Shown here piece after piece: positions 1 to 9,968 of a stretch of DNA of 64,000 nt. The notes beneath the pieces were generated by a model, which was not told the DNA's origin, made no database searches, and saw only the letters and a list, made by a program, of their open reading frames with translations. The first letter of the stretch is position 1, and each line of letters starts with the position of its first letter. The stretch comes from Xanthobacter flavus (GTDB lineage: Bacteria > Pseudomonadota > Alphaproteobacteria > Rhizobiales > Xanthobacteraceae): assembly GCF_017875275.1 (NCBI RefSeq), contig NZ_JAGGML010000001.1:3369001-3433000 (forward strand), in the 5' to 3' direction. The translations under genes were made by a program, and so were the position numbers.

Positions 1-1789
1 GCGGGGTCAGGGGAAGGGTGTCGTCCAGCATGGTCGTCAGCACGTCCACGAACGGCACCTCGGCGACGATGCCGGCGAAGAGGTCCGGCCGCATGTTCGC
101 CACCGCTCCCATCAGCATCCCGCCCGCCGAGCCGCCCTGGGCGACGATTCGTTCAGGCTGGGTGAAGCCTTCCGCCACCAGGTGCGCGGCCGCGGCGATG
201 AAATCGGTGAAGGTGTTGGTCTTCTTCGCCAGCTTGCCGTCGGCGTACCAGCGCCAGCCCTTGTCCGTGCCGCCGCGGATGTGGGCGATGGCATAGATGA
301 AGCCGCGGTCCACCAGCGACAGCCGGTTGGTGGCGAAGCCGGCGGGGATGGTGATTCCGTAGGCGCCATAGCCGTAGAGCAGCAGCGGCGCGGAGCCGTC
401 GAGCGGCGTGTCCTTGTGATAGAGCAGGGAGACCGGAACGTTCTCGCCGTCCGCCGCCTTCGCCATCAGGCGGCGCGTCACATAATGCGCCGGGTCGTGA
501 CCGGAGGGCACTTCCTGCCGCTTCAGCATTTCGCGGCGGCGGCTTGCCATGTCGTAGTCCCACACCTCGGACGGCGTGGTCATGGACGCATAGGTGAAGC
601 GCAACTGCGTGGTGTCGAAGGCATAGCCGGCCGACATCCCCAGCGCATAGGCCTCCTCGTTGAAGGCGATGGCATGCTCCGCACCATCCGCGAGCGCCCG
701 GATGACGATGCGTGGCAGACCACCCTCGCGTTCCAGGCGGGCCATGTGGCCGCTGAACACCGTGTGACTCAGGATCATGCAGCCCGGACGGTGCGGGACG
801 AGATCGCGCCAGTGGTCGCGCCCGGGCGTGGCGACGGGCGCCACGGTGATCTTGAAGTCTTCCGCGTTGTCGGCGTTGGTCAGGAAGACGAGGGTATCGA
901 CGCCGCCGAGGTCGGGATGGTGCTCCACCTCGTAGCGCACACCCTCGGTGCGGGGCGCGATGCAGCGGGGAGGCGCGGCGGGGTCGAGAAGGTCCAAGAG
1001 GTGGACCTCGGAAGTCTCGTGGTCGCCGCAGGCAATCAGCCCGTAGCGGCGGGACTGGGTTTCCCCCAGCGAGACGAAGAAGCCCTTGTCCGGCTCCTCA
1101 TAGATCAGCGTGTCCGTCTCCGGCGCTGTGCCGATGACATGGCGGAAGACGAGGGAGGGGCGGTGCTCGGCGTCGCGGCGGATGTAATAGAGCACGTCCC
1201 CGTCGGCGCTCCACAACAGGTCGCCGGTTGTCTCCTCGATGGCGTCGGGCAGGTCGGCGCCGGTCGCAAGGTCACGGATGCGCAGCGAATAGAGCTCGGC
1301 GCCGGAGGTGTCGGCGGAATAGGCGAGGCGGCGGTGGTCGGCGCTGTGGCGCCAGTGGCCGAAGTGGAAATAGGCCTTGCCCTCAGCCTCCCTGTCGCCA
1401 TCGAGGAGGATCTCCTCCTCGCCGTCTGGCAGGGCCTTGCGGCAGGCGAGGGGATGCTGTCCCCCTTCCCGGTGGCGGGAATAATAGGCGAAGGGGCCGT
1501 CCGGCGCGGGCACGGAGGAATCATCCTCCTTGATGCGCCCGCGCATTTCCGCGACCAGCCTCGCCTTCAGCTCGCCGAGCGGCGCGAGCCAGGCGTCCGC
1601 ATAGGCATTCTCGGCTTCAAGGTAAGCCCGGATGTCGCCGTCCAGCACCGAGGGGTCGCGCATGACGGCGCGCCAATTGTCGGCGCGCAGCCAGGCGTAA
1701 TCGTCGGTGAGGGAAATGCCGTGGACGGTACGGGTCGACGGGCGGCGAGGGGCGCGCGGCGGCTCAGGCGCCACGGTCTGCCTCGCCAT
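1..1789 (-). CDS. ptrB: Oligopeptidase B (S9A prolyl oligopeptidase family), 3' end outside window
   Basis: Serine peptidase that cleaves short peptides after basic residues, normally cytoplasmic. About 596 codons are present; the C-terminal part with the catalytic Asp and His lies beyond base 1. The translation starts [11 protein letters not shown] and shows the S9 nucleophile motif [10 protein letters not shown] near bases 120-150, with the upstream GYGAYGI and HIRGG segments typical of the family. The ATG at 1789 lies inside the end of msrB, so the two genes overlap by 26 bases and are probably co-transcribed. The family assignment is firm; substrate range is inferred from the family. A long open frame on the opposite strand here is only a GC-rich shadow. 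Confidence 0.9.
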   Translation of the reverse strand, partial: MARQTVAPEPPRAPRRPSTRTVHGISLTDDYAWLRADNWRAVMRDPSVLDGDIRAYLEAENAYADAWLAPLGELKARLVAEMRGRIKEDDSSVPAPDGPFAYYSRHREGGQHPLACRKALPDGEEEILLDGDREAEGKAYFHFGHWRHSADHRRLAYSADTSGAELYSLRIRDLATGADLPDAIEETTGDLLWSADGDVLYYIRRDAEHRPSLVFRHVIGTAPETDTLIYEEPDKGFFVSLGETQSRRYGLIACGDHETSEVHLLDLLDPAAPPRCIAPRTEGVRYEVEHHPDLGGVDTLVFLTNADNAEDFKITVAPVATPGRDHWRDLVPHRPGCMILSHTVFSGHMARLEREGGLPRIVIRALADGAEHAIAFNEEAYALGMSAGYAFDTTQLRFTYASMTTPSEVWDYDMASRRREMLKRQEVPSGHDPAHYVTRRLMAKAADGENVPVSLLYHKDTPLDGSAPLLLYGYGAYGITIPAGFATNRLSLVDRGFIYAIAHIRGGTDKGWRWYADGKLAKKTNTFTDFIAAAAHLVAEGFTQPERIVAQGGSAGGMLMGAVANMRPDLFAGIVAEVPFVDVLTTMLDDTLPLTP

Positions 1790-2207
1790 CCGGGGTCAGG
1801 GAGAGGGCGGTGCCGTTCATGCAGAAGCGCAAGCCGGTCGGCGCCGGGCCATCCGGAAAGACGTGGCCCAGGTGGCTGTCGCAGGATGCGCAGCGCACCT
1901 CGATGCGGCGCATGCCGTGGGAGACGTCCTCATGGGTGACGACCGCATCCGGCGACACCGGCTGGAAGAAGCTCGGCCAGCCCGTGCCGGAATTGTACTT
2001 GCTCTCGGAGCGGAACAGCGGCGCGCCGCAGGCGACGCAGGAATAGAGGCCGGCGCGCTTCTCGTCCCAGTAGGGGCCGGTGAAGGCGCGCTCGGTGCCG
2101 GCCTGGCGGGTGATTCGGAACTGCTCCGGCGTGAGGCAGGAACGCCATTCGCTTTCGCTCTTCACGACCTTGGTGTGGTCCGCGTCGGAAGGGGCAGAGG
2201 TGGGCAT
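1764..2207 (-). CDS. msrB: Peptide-methionine (R)-S-oxide reductase MsrB
   Basis: Reduces the R-diastereomer of methionine sulfoxide in proteins, part of oxidative damage repair. The 147-aa product has the standard MsrB layout: CVACGAPLF and [12 protein letters not shown] supply the four zinc cysteines, GTGWPSF is the conserved core, and [10 protein letters not shown] carries the catalytic cysteine near the C terminus. The ATG at 2207 starts MPTSAPSD and gives the usual family length; the frame stays open further upstream but without homology. It is the first gene of a pair with the oligopeptidase, overlapping it by 26 bases. Confidence 0.95.
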   Translation of the reverse strand: MPTSAPSDADHTKVVKSESEWRSCLTPEQFRITRQAGTERAFTGPYWDEKRAGLYSCVACGAPLFRSESKYNSGTGWPSFFQPVSPDAVVTHEDVSHGMRRIEVRCASCDSHLGHVFPDGPAPTGLRFCMNGTALSLTPDGEADRGA

Positions 2208-2698
2208 GGAGGAACCCCGGTCTGATCTGTGGCAGAGGTAGGCATTCCCAATGGCGACGGCAAGGCTCTCCCGATCACATGCCCGCGGGCGTGCCTGTTG
2301 CCGTGGCTGTCGGCGGGGCGGCGGAGGGGACGCGCAGATCTGCGATCTTGAGTCACCTGACGAAGATGAGCCGCATTGCCGAAATATCGGTTGCAAAGTT
2401 GAAACTGCGAAACTAACACGGTCTCTACAGGGGCCATCGCAGCATCCGTGCGTGGGCGACTGATCAGGGTATGTACACTGTCCGGGGTTCGGACACTTTG
2501 GGTCTGCGGACCATCGAGACGGGGCGCCGCGAAAGCGTCTCGGGAGTGTGCTGCGTCTTGGGGGTGCCTTGGCTGCACTGGGCTCCACCTTTCTGGCGCG
2601 CGCCGAGTTCTCGGCTGCGCGTGTCCTGATTGTCCGGAACCGCGAAACCTGACCGACGGCGCAGTCCTCTCAAGCCATCTCAACGCGAAGCAGATCCC
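2208..2698. other. Intergenic region between msrB and mucR
   Basis: About 490 bases between divergently read genes. I see no convincing coding content: the open frames crossing it have no recognisable domain and extend into neighbours. It must hold both promoters. The segment around 2350-2420 is less GC-rich than its surroundings, and an inverted repeat lies at 2479-2495. Confidence 0.6.
2479..2495. promoter_or_regulatory. Inverted repeat upstream of mucR (possible operator)
   Basis: TGTCCG (2479-2484), a 5-base spacer GGGTT, then the exact reverse complement CGGACA (2490-2495), about 200 bases before the mucR start. Perfect 6-base arms in an intergenic region suggest a dimeric regulator site. 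A further TGTCCG occurs near 2632. Which protein binds is unknown; MucR autoregulation is one possibility but its known targets are AT-rich. Confidence 0.3.
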
Positions 2699-3112
2699 AT
2701 GAGCGACACAACGGAACAGACGGCCTTCATCGAGCTCGCGACGGACATCATCTCCGCCTATGTCGGCAACAACACGGTCGCCGCGACCGAGCTGCCGGCC
2801 CTCATCAACGACGTCTTCCTCGCCCTCACGCGCCTCGGCACCGGCGAGGCGCCGGCCGGCGCGGAGCCGCTGAAGCCGGCGGTTGCGGTGAAGCGCTCCG
2901 TGCATCCGGACTTCATCATCTGCCTGGAGGACGGCAAGAAGTTCAAGTCGCTGAAGCGCCACCTGCGCACGCACTATGACATGACGCCCGAGCAGTATCG
3001 CGAGAAGTGGGGCCTGCCGGCCGACTATCCCATGGTCGCCCCCAATTATGCCGCCGCCCGCTCCGAGCTCGCCAAGCAGATGGGTCTCGGCCAGCAGCGC
3101 CGCCGCAGCTGA
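2699..3112 (+). CDS. mucR: MucR/Ros family zinc-finger transcriptional regulator
   Basis: A 137-aa DNA-binding regulator of the MucR/Ros family, which in rhizobia and brucellae controls exopolysaccharide, motility and cell-cycle genes. The N-terminal half (about residues 1-60, with an [14 protein letters not shown] helix) is the oligomerisation region. The C-terminal half holds the prokaryotic zinc finger: [19 protein letters not shown], with Cys, Asp and two His as metal-site candidates, followed by [13 protein letters not shown]. The Asp in place of the second Cys is common in MucR proteins. The ATG at 2699 is preceded by an in-frame extension without homology, so I chose the shorter form. 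A strong terminator follows. Confidence 0.93.
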   Translation: MSDTTEQTAFIELATDIISAYVGNNTVAATELPALINDVFLALTRLGTGEAPAGAEPLKPAVAVKRSVHPDFIICLEDGKKFKSLKRHLRTHYDMTPEQYREKWGLPADYPMVAPNYAAARSELAKQMGLGQQRRRS

Positions 3113-3132
3113 ACGGCTTCTCCCTGAAAGAC

Positions 3133-3163
3133 AAAGGCCCGGCGCGCTGCGCCGGGCCTTTTT
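3133..3163. terminator. Intrinsic terminator between mucR and pckA (bidirectional)
   Basis: A perfect 13-bp stem, left arm AAAGGCCCGGCGC (3133-3145), loop GCT, right arm 3149-3161, with a T run to 3163 on the plus strand and matching A run for the minus strand. It sits 20 bases after the mucR stop and 24 bases beyond the pckA stop, so it can serve both convergent genes. Confidence 0.92.
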
Positions 3164-3187
3164 GCTTTGGGCTTCTGGAGAGGCCGC

Positions 3188-4801
<1,614 letters not shown>

Positions 4802-4971
4802 GAAAAATCCTCCAAATTCCCGCCGGCGTGACGCCGGCATTCAAGCCGCCATCCCGCTCTCACAGAGTTATGCGGGAGGTGTCGGGCCGGGGATGTCTTT
4901 GCGCATCCCTCGAAGCCGCGGCGAGCACGCTAGAGGGAGTTGGCCGTCAAGGAAACTCCGACGAAAGCAGA

Positions 4972-4983
4972 TTAAACGTTTAA
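4972..4983. promoter_or_regulatory. 12-bp AT-rich palindrome upstream of pckA
   Basis: The perfect palindrome TTAAACGTTTAA lies about 170 bases upstream of the pckA start and 3 bases from the stop of the neighbouring HugZ-like gene. In such GC-rich DNA this stands out. It could be an operator acting on pckA; no regulator can be assigned from sequence. Confidence 0.3.
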
Positions 4984-4985
4984 AT

Positions 4986-5702
4986 TCAGGCTGCCGTCCC
5001 GCGTCGAGCGTCAGTGACAAGCTTCACCAGTTCTTGCCGCACTGCAGCAAGGTCTTCGGTGCGTCGGGTGAAATCCAGGCGCCGCACAAGATCGCCGCAG
5101 ATCAGTTCGCAGCCCTCAGGATCGAGCGACAGCATCCGCCACTTGCCATCGGGCGCGCCGAGGAGAACGGTGGCGTAGAGATGCACGGCGTCGGCATGGT
5201 CCTCGTTCATGTGCGCGATCACGCCCTCCGCCCCACCGGCCAGCGCCTCCGCTCCCTGCCAGGAGGTGACCAGCATTTCTCCCGGCACGTCGACGATGCG
5301 GCCGAAGCCCTCGACCAGATGCGCCTCGGATATGTCGATGGCATAGAAGGCGAAATCCGTAAAATCGGCATAGCCCGCAGCGGCCTCATGCCGGGCGAGA
5401 TAGCGGGCGCGCACCTCCGGGGCCGGGGCGGGGACGATGCGCCCGACAAGGCTGGCGCGCGGGGCGTTCAACGGGTCGTCGGCGCCGGCGGCCGAAACGA
5501 GGAGGGAGACGCGCGCGTCGCCGGCGATGTTGCGGGTGTGCCGGGCAAGGCGGGAGATGAGCAGCGTCGGCCTGCCCTCGGGGTCTGTGGCCACGGCCAC
5601 CAGGGAGGCATAAGGCGCGCCGTCACCCTCCAGCGTTGCAAGGGCGCCGAATCGGGCCTCGCGCACGAGGTGGCGGACGGCGGTCGCGGACGGCTTGGTC
5701 AT
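4986..5702 (-). CDS. HugZ-like pyridoxamine 5'-phosphate oxidase-family protein (DUF2470 C-terminal domain)
   Basis: A 238-aa two-domain protein. Residues about 8-140 form an FMN-binding split barrel (FGALATLEGDGAPYASLV, then PTLLISRLARHTRN). Residues about 155-230 match the DUF2470 domain, with HMNEDHADAV providing histidines of the type that contact heme in HugZ/HutZ proteins. The likely role is heme handling or degradation, or flavin-linked reduction; substrate is not proved. The ATG at 5702 is supported by GGAGGAGACC immediately upstream. It lies between pckA and chvI, interrupting an otherwise conserved neighbourhood, and reads toward pckA. Confidence 0.85.
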   Translation of the reverse strand: MTKPSATAVRHLVREARFGALATLEGDGAPYASLVAVATDPEGRPTLLISRLARHTRNIAGDARVSLLVSAAGADDPLNAPRASLVGRIVPAPAPEVRARYLARHEAAAGYADFTDFAFYAIDISEAHLVEGFGRIVDVPGEMLVTSWQGAEALAGGAEGVIAHMNEDHADAVHLYATVLLGAPDGKWRMLSLDPEGCELICGDLVRRLDFTRRTEDLAAVRQELVKLVTDARRGTAA

Positions 5703-5974
5703 GGTCTCCTCCCACGGGGCGGTGCCACGATGCTCCCGCGCGGCGTGCCGGCGCAAGGGGCGACGCGCCGCTGGGGAAAGTGCAACGCTGATTAAGGCTA
5801 TTCCGCCGACGCCATTTGGTGTCGGTGGAGAATCCCGCTACTTTGCGTCAAACGAGTCTTGTGTGTCACATTTCGGCCACGCGAACGCGGTTCACCGCAA
5901 GATGCGGCCGCAACAGGTGGCCGGCTTGAAGGCCCGTGTTCAGCGGACCGCCCGGACGGCTCCAAAGAGGTGTC

Positions 5975-6673
5975 ATGCCCACGATCGCCCTTGTCGACGA
6001 CGACCGCAACATCCTGACCTCGGTCTCCATCGCCCTGGAGGCGGAGGGCTACCGCATCGACACCTACACGGACGGCGCCTCGGCTCTCGACGGGTTCAAG
6101 ACCAACCCGCCGGACCTCGCCATCCTGGATATCAAGATGCCCCGCATGGACGGCATGGAGCTGCTGCGCCGCCTGCGCCAGAAGACCGACATGCCGGTGA
6201 TCTTCCTCACCTCCAAGGACGAGGAGATCGACGAATTGTTCGGCCTCAAGATGGGCGCCGACGATTTCATCAAGAAGCCGTTCTCCCAGCGCCTGCTGGT
6301 GGAGCGGGTGAAGGCGGTGCTGCGCCGCGCCGGAGCCAAGGACGGCGCCGCCCCGCGTGAGGTGGACAGCGCCAAGGTTCTCGAGCGCGGCAACCTGCGC
6401 ATGGACCCCGAACGCCACACCTGCACCTGGAAGGCCGAGCCGGTGACGCTCACCGTCACCGAATTCCTGATCCTCCAGGCGCTCGCCCAGCGCCCGGGCG
6501 TGGTCAAGAGCCGCAACGCCCTGATGGACGCGGCCTATGACGATCAGGTCTATGTGGACGACCGCACCATCGACAGCCACATCAAGCGGCTGCGCAAGAA
6601 GTTCAAGTCGGTGGACGATTCCTTCGAGATGATCGAGACCCTGTACGGCGTCGGCTACCGGTTCAAGGAGTGA
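5975..6673 (+). CDS. chvI: Response regulator ChvI (OmpR/PhoB family)
   Basis: Cytoplasmic response regulator of the ChvG-ChvI acid and envelope-stress system of rhizobia. The 232-aa protein has a receiver domain (residues 1-120) with acidic pocket VDDDRN, phosphoacceptor Asp52 in [11 protein letters not shown] and Lys in IKKPF. An OmpR-type winged helix follows (about 135-232) with [27 protein letters not shown] and TLYGVGYRF. The ATG at 5975 follows AAAGAGGTGTC. It is the first gene of chvI-chvG-hprK. Confidence 0.96.
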   Translation: MPTIALVDDDRNILTSVSIALEAEGYRIDTYTDGASALDGFKTNPPDLAILDIKMPRMDGMELLRRLRQKTDMPVIFLTSKDEEIDELFGLKMGADDFIKKPFSQRLLVERVKAVLRRAGAKDGAAPREVDSAKVLERGNLRMDPERHTCTWKAEPVTLTVTEFLILQALAQRPGVVKSRNALMDAAYDDQVYVDDRTIDSHIKRLRKKFKSVDDSFEMIETLYGVGYRFKE

Positions 6674-6704
6674 TCCGGGCCGCGCGCGGCAGGTTCGGCG
6701 CCAA

Positions 6705-8468
6705 ATGACGGTCGAGACCAACGAAGCGCCGCTGGAGCGCCCGAGCGAGCCGGCGGGCGGCATTCTCGCCACCGTCCGGCGGGTGCGCCGCTTTGTGGCG
6801 TTCAAGGGCTTCTCGTCGCTTACGCGGCGCATCGTGCTCCTGAACCTTGCTGGCCTGTGCGCGCTGGTCTCCGGCATCCTGTATCTGTCGGAATTCCGCT
6901 CCGGCCTCATCGACGCGCGCATCCAGAGCCTTCTGGTGCAGGGCGAGATCATTGCCGCGGCCATCGCCTCCTCGGCGCAGGTGGAGACCAACGCCATCAC
7001 GCTCGATCCCGATCGCCTGCTGGAATTGCAGGCGGGGGAGAGCTACGGCCCCGAGGACGGCTTCGCGCCGCTGGAATTCCCCATCAATCCCGAGCGGGTC
7101 GCCCCCGTGCTGCGCCGCCTCGTCGGCCCCACCCGCACCCGCGCCCGCATTTACGATCGGGAAGGCCAGCTGCTGCTGGATTCCCGCTCGCTCTATTCGC
7201 GCGGCGAGATCCTGCGCTTCGATCTGCCCTCGCCCAACGAGCCGAAGCCCGGTTTCCTGGAGCGCGCGTGGCTGGGGCTTCAGCTGTGGTTCGGTCGGGG
7301 CGACCTGCCGCTCTACCGGGAGATGGGGCCGCAGGCCGGCAAGAGCTATCCGGAGGTCGCCTCCGCGGCGCTCGGCACCAAGGCCAGCGAGGTGCGGGTG
7401 GACGAGCGCGGGCAGGTGGTTGTCTCCGTCGCGGTGCCCATCCAGCGCTTCCGCGCCATCCTCGGCGTGCTGCTGCTCTCGACCCAGAGTGGCGAGATCG
7501 ACGCGGCGGTGAAGGCCGAGCGCTTCGTCATCGTGCGCGTCTTCCTTGTCGCGGCGGCGGTGATGGTGCTGCTCTCCGTGCTGCTCGCCGGCACCATCGC
7601 CGATCCCGTGCGCAAGCTGGCGGCCGCCGCCGAGCGGGTGCGCCGGCGTATCAAGACCCGCGTGGAAATTCCCGATTTCACCGCCCGCGCCGACGAAATC
7701 GGCCATCTCTCCGGCGCCCTGCGCGACATGACGAGCGCGCTCTACAACCGCATCGAGGCCATCGAGAGTTTCGCGGCGGATGTGGCGCACGAATTGAAGA
7801 ATCCGCTCACCTCCCTGCGCAGCGCGGTGGAAACGCTTCCGCTCGCCAAGACCGATTCCTCCCGCTCGCGGCTGCTGGAGGTGATCCAGCACGACGTGAA
7901 GCGTCTCGACCGCCTGATCTCCGACATCTCCGACGCCAGCCGCCTCGACGCCGAGCTGCAGCGGCAGGAGGCCGTGACGGTGGACCTGAAGCAGCTTCTG
8001 GAGATGGTGGTCGGCCTTGCCCAGGACGTGCGCAAGGACGATGGCGTGAACGTCTCCCTCGCCTTCGAACGCGCGGCGGGGGCGCCGCAGGACTTCAATA
8101 TCGCCGGCCACGCCTCCCGCCTCGGGCAGGTGGTGGACAATCTCGTCTCCAACGCCCGCTCCTTCTCGCCCCAGGGCGGCTCGGTTCGCGTCATCTGCCG
8201 GCGCGTCAAGGACGGGGCCGAGATCGTTGTGGACGACGACGGGCCGGGCATCCGCCCCGACGCCCTCTCGCGCATCTTCGAGCGCTTCTACACCGATCGC
8301 CCGCATCAGGGCTTCGGCCAGAATTCCGGCCTCGGCCTCTCCATCTCGCGGCAGATCGTGGAGGCCCACGGCGGGCGCATCTGGGCCGAGAACCGCACCG
8401 TCACCGACCCCGACGGCACCCCCCATGTGACCGGCGCCCGCTTCATCGTGCGCCTGCCGGCCGGCTGA
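6705..8468 (+). CDS. chvG: Sensor histidine kinase ChvG
   Basis: Membrane sensor partner of ChvI, 587 aa. Transmembrane helices lie at about residues 43-61 and 276-298 with a periplasmic sensor domain between them, then a HAMP region (ADPVRKLAAAAERVRRR). The H box FAADVAHELKNPL places the phosphorylated His at about 362. N box VVDNLVSNARS, G1 DDDGPGI and GLGLSISRQIVEAHGG complete the kinase domain. It starts 31 bases after chvI and ends 1 base before hprK, so the three are one transcript. In rhizobia the periplasmic regulator ExoR restrains ChvG; exoR is not in this window. Confidence 0.96.
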   Translation: MTVETNEAPLERPSEPAGGILATVRRVRRFVAFKGFSSLTRRIVLLNLAGLCALVSGILYLSEFRSGLIDARIQSLLVQGEIIAAAIASSAQVETNAITLDPDRLLELQAGESYGPEDGFAPLEFPINPERVAPVLRRLVGPTRTRARIYDREGQLLLDSRSLYSRGEILRFDLPSPNEPKPGFLERAWLGLQLWFGRGDLPLYREMGPQAGKSYPEVASAALGTKASEVRVDERGQVVVSVAVPIQRFRAILGVLLLSTQSGEIDAAVKAERFVIVRVFLVAAAVMVLLSVLLAGTIADPVRKLAAAAERVRRRIKTRVEIPDFTARADEIGHLSGALRDMTSALYNRIEAIESFAADVAHELKNPLTSLRSAVETLPLAKTDSSRSRLLEVIQHDVKRLDRLISDISDASRLDAELQRQEAVTVDLKQLLEMVVGLAQDVRKDDGVNVSLAFERAAGAPQDFNIAGHASRLGQVVDNLVSNARSFSPQGGSVRVICRRVKDGAEIVVDDDGPGIRPDALSRIFERFYTDRPHQGFGQNSGLGLSISRQIVEAHGGRIWAENRTVTDPDGTPHVTGARFIVRLPAG

Positions 8469-8469
8469 C

Positions 8470-8925
8470 ATGACAGCGGACGCGCCGCCCACCCTCCACG
8501 CCAGCTGCGTCGCCGTGGGGGATGCGGGGCTCCTCATCCGCGGGCCGTCGGGCTCCGGAAAATCCACGCTCGCGCTGCGCCTTATCCTCGACGGCCCCAG
8601 CGTCCTGCCACCGGCCGAGCTTGTGGCGGACGACCGGGTGGTGCTTGCGGTCGAGGGTGGTATGCTGATCGCTCGTCCACCGCCTCTGCTTGCGGGCCTC
8701 ATCGAGCTTCGCGGTATTGGTGTGCGGCGCATGGCGCACCGTTCGCACGTCGCAGTGCGGCACGTGGTCGATCTGAGGGCATCGGAAATGGCGCGGATGC
8801 CGGAGCCGGCCGAACTCCGGGACAACATCCAAGGTATTGAAATTTCGCGGATTCCCGTCCGTGACCTAGCGCTCGCGCCGCTCGTAATCGCTTGCATTCT
8901 CAGAACGCAGGCTTACGAAAACTAA
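8470..8925 (+). CDS. hprK: HPr kinase/phosphorylase, short alphaproteobacterial form
   Basis: Phosphorylates HPr on a serine and connects carbon status to the nitrogen-type PTS. At 151 aa it has only the catalytic domain; the N-terminal domain of Firmicutes HprK is absent, as is normal in alphaproteobacteria. P loop GPSGSGKS (residues 25-32), then VADDRV and the ELRGIGV segment. It starts one base after the chvG stop, with the EIIA and HPr genes next. Confidence 0.93.
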   Translation: MTADAPPTLHASCVAVGDAGLLIRGPSGSGKSTLALRLILDGPSVLPPAELVADDRVVLAVEGGMLIARPPPLLAGLIELRGIGVRRMAHRSHVAVRHVVDLRASEMARMPEPAELRDNIQGIEISRIPVRDLALAPLVIACILRTQAYEN

Positions 8926-9033
8926 ATGTGCTTTTGTGCGTTGCACCCCTTGCGTAATTTTTGAGCCCCTCTGAATATGGCCATCCCGCAGCGCGGGAGG
9001 CCTTCATCCGGGGGAGGTGAGGGCGGAGGAAGC

Positions 9034-9435
9034 ATGATCGGTCTCGTCCTCGTCACACATGGCCGTCTGGCAGATGAATTCTGCTCCGCGCTGGAGCACG
9101 TTATGGGCCCGCAGGCCCAGATCGCCGCTGTCACCATCGGTCCTGAAGACGACATGGAGCGGCGGCGTCAGGACATCATCGACGCGGTGGACCGCGTGCG
9201 CACCGGCGACGGGGTGGTGATCCTGACCGACATGTTCGGGGGAACGCCCTCGAACCTCGCGATCTCGGTGATGAACACGCCCGACGTCGAAGTGGTGGCG
9301 GGCATCAACCTGCCCATGCTGGTCAAGCTCGCCAAGGTGCGCGGGGAGATGCCGCTGGCCCAGGCCGTGGACGTCGCCCAGGAAGCCGGTAGGAAATACA
9401 TCAATGTCGCAAGCCGCGTCCTCTCCGGTAACTGA
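9034..9435 (+). CDS. PTS EIIA component, mannose-type fold (PTS-Ntr EIIA-Man)
   Basis: Regulatory phosphocarrier of 133 aa. LVLVTHGRLA places the phosphoacceptor at His9, and LTDMFGGTPSNLA is the conserved EIIA-Man loop. No sugar permease domains are encoded nearby, so it most likely acts as a regulatory acceptor from HPr. GGAGGAAGC precedes the ATG at 9034. Its end overlaps the HPr gene by 32 bases. EI is not in this window. Confidence 0.93.
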   Translation: MIGLVLVTHGRLADEFCSALEHVMGPQAQIAAVTIGPEDDMERRRQDIIDAVDRVRTGDGVVILTDMFGGTPSNLAISVMNTPDVEVVAGINLPMLVKLAKVRGEMPLAQAVDVAQEAGRKYINVASRVLSGN

Positions 9436-9787
9436 GCTTTTCGCCGACGCCGGCTGTGAGCCGGCCGGCTGTGTCGAAGACCCGGCCATTGCCTGCGGCC
9501 GGCCCATCGCCCCCGAGGCGCTGGTGCGCGTGCTACCCATCATCAACAAGCGCGGCCTCCACGCCCGCGCCTCCGCCAAGTTCGTGCAGACGGTGGAGCG
9601 CTTCGACGCCATGGTCACCGTGTGCCGCAGCGGCGAGGCGGTGGGCGGAAACTCCATCATGGGCCTGATGATGCTTGCAGCCGGGCCAGGCACCTGCGTC
9701 ACCGTCACCGCAACCGGCCGCGAAGCCTCTGATGTCATCGAGGCCCTCGGGACCCTCGTCGCGGATCGCTTCGGCGAGGAAGAATAG
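9404..9787 (+). CDS. ptsH: HPr phosphocarrier protein with N-terminal extension
   Basis: Accepts phosphate from EI at a histidine and is a target of HprK at a serine. INKRGLHARASAKF puts the active His at residue 53, and GGNSIMGLMML puts the regulatory Ser at 84. The 127-aa form carries about 40 extra N-terminal residues (two Cys, no known domain) before the HPr fold; AGGAAATACATCA before the ATG at 9404 supports this start inside the EIIA gene. A later start cannot be excluded. Confidence 0.92.
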   Translation: MSQAASSPVTELFADAGCEPAGCVEDPAIACGRPIAPEALVRVLPIINKRGLHARASAKFVQTVERFDAMVTVCRSGEAVGGNSIMGLMMLAAGPGTCVTVTATGREASDVIEALGTLVADRFGEEE

Positions 9788-9968
9788 GGCAGGCGCCCAG
9801 CCCGCACGTCGGCGGGCACGCAAAAGCGCGAGCGCTGCCGCTCGGCCGTTTACCTCAAATTGAGGTTGCTCTGGCTCAGCCCCGAATGGTTGCCTATTTC
9901 TTAATTCTGATCCCTCGCGCACTGGGCCCGATGGATCCGGGACGGGCCTTCCCCCCGTATCAGATACG

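Noticed and set aside
182-1939. 585-codon plus-strand frame opposite ptrB
   Set aside because: No domain; the complementary strand encodes a recognisable S9 peptidase with GGSAGG.
6663-8897. 744-codon minus-strand frame opposite chvG and hprK
   Set aside because: Low-complexity His/Gly/Ala-rich translation typical of antisense GC-rich DNA; the sense genes are clear.
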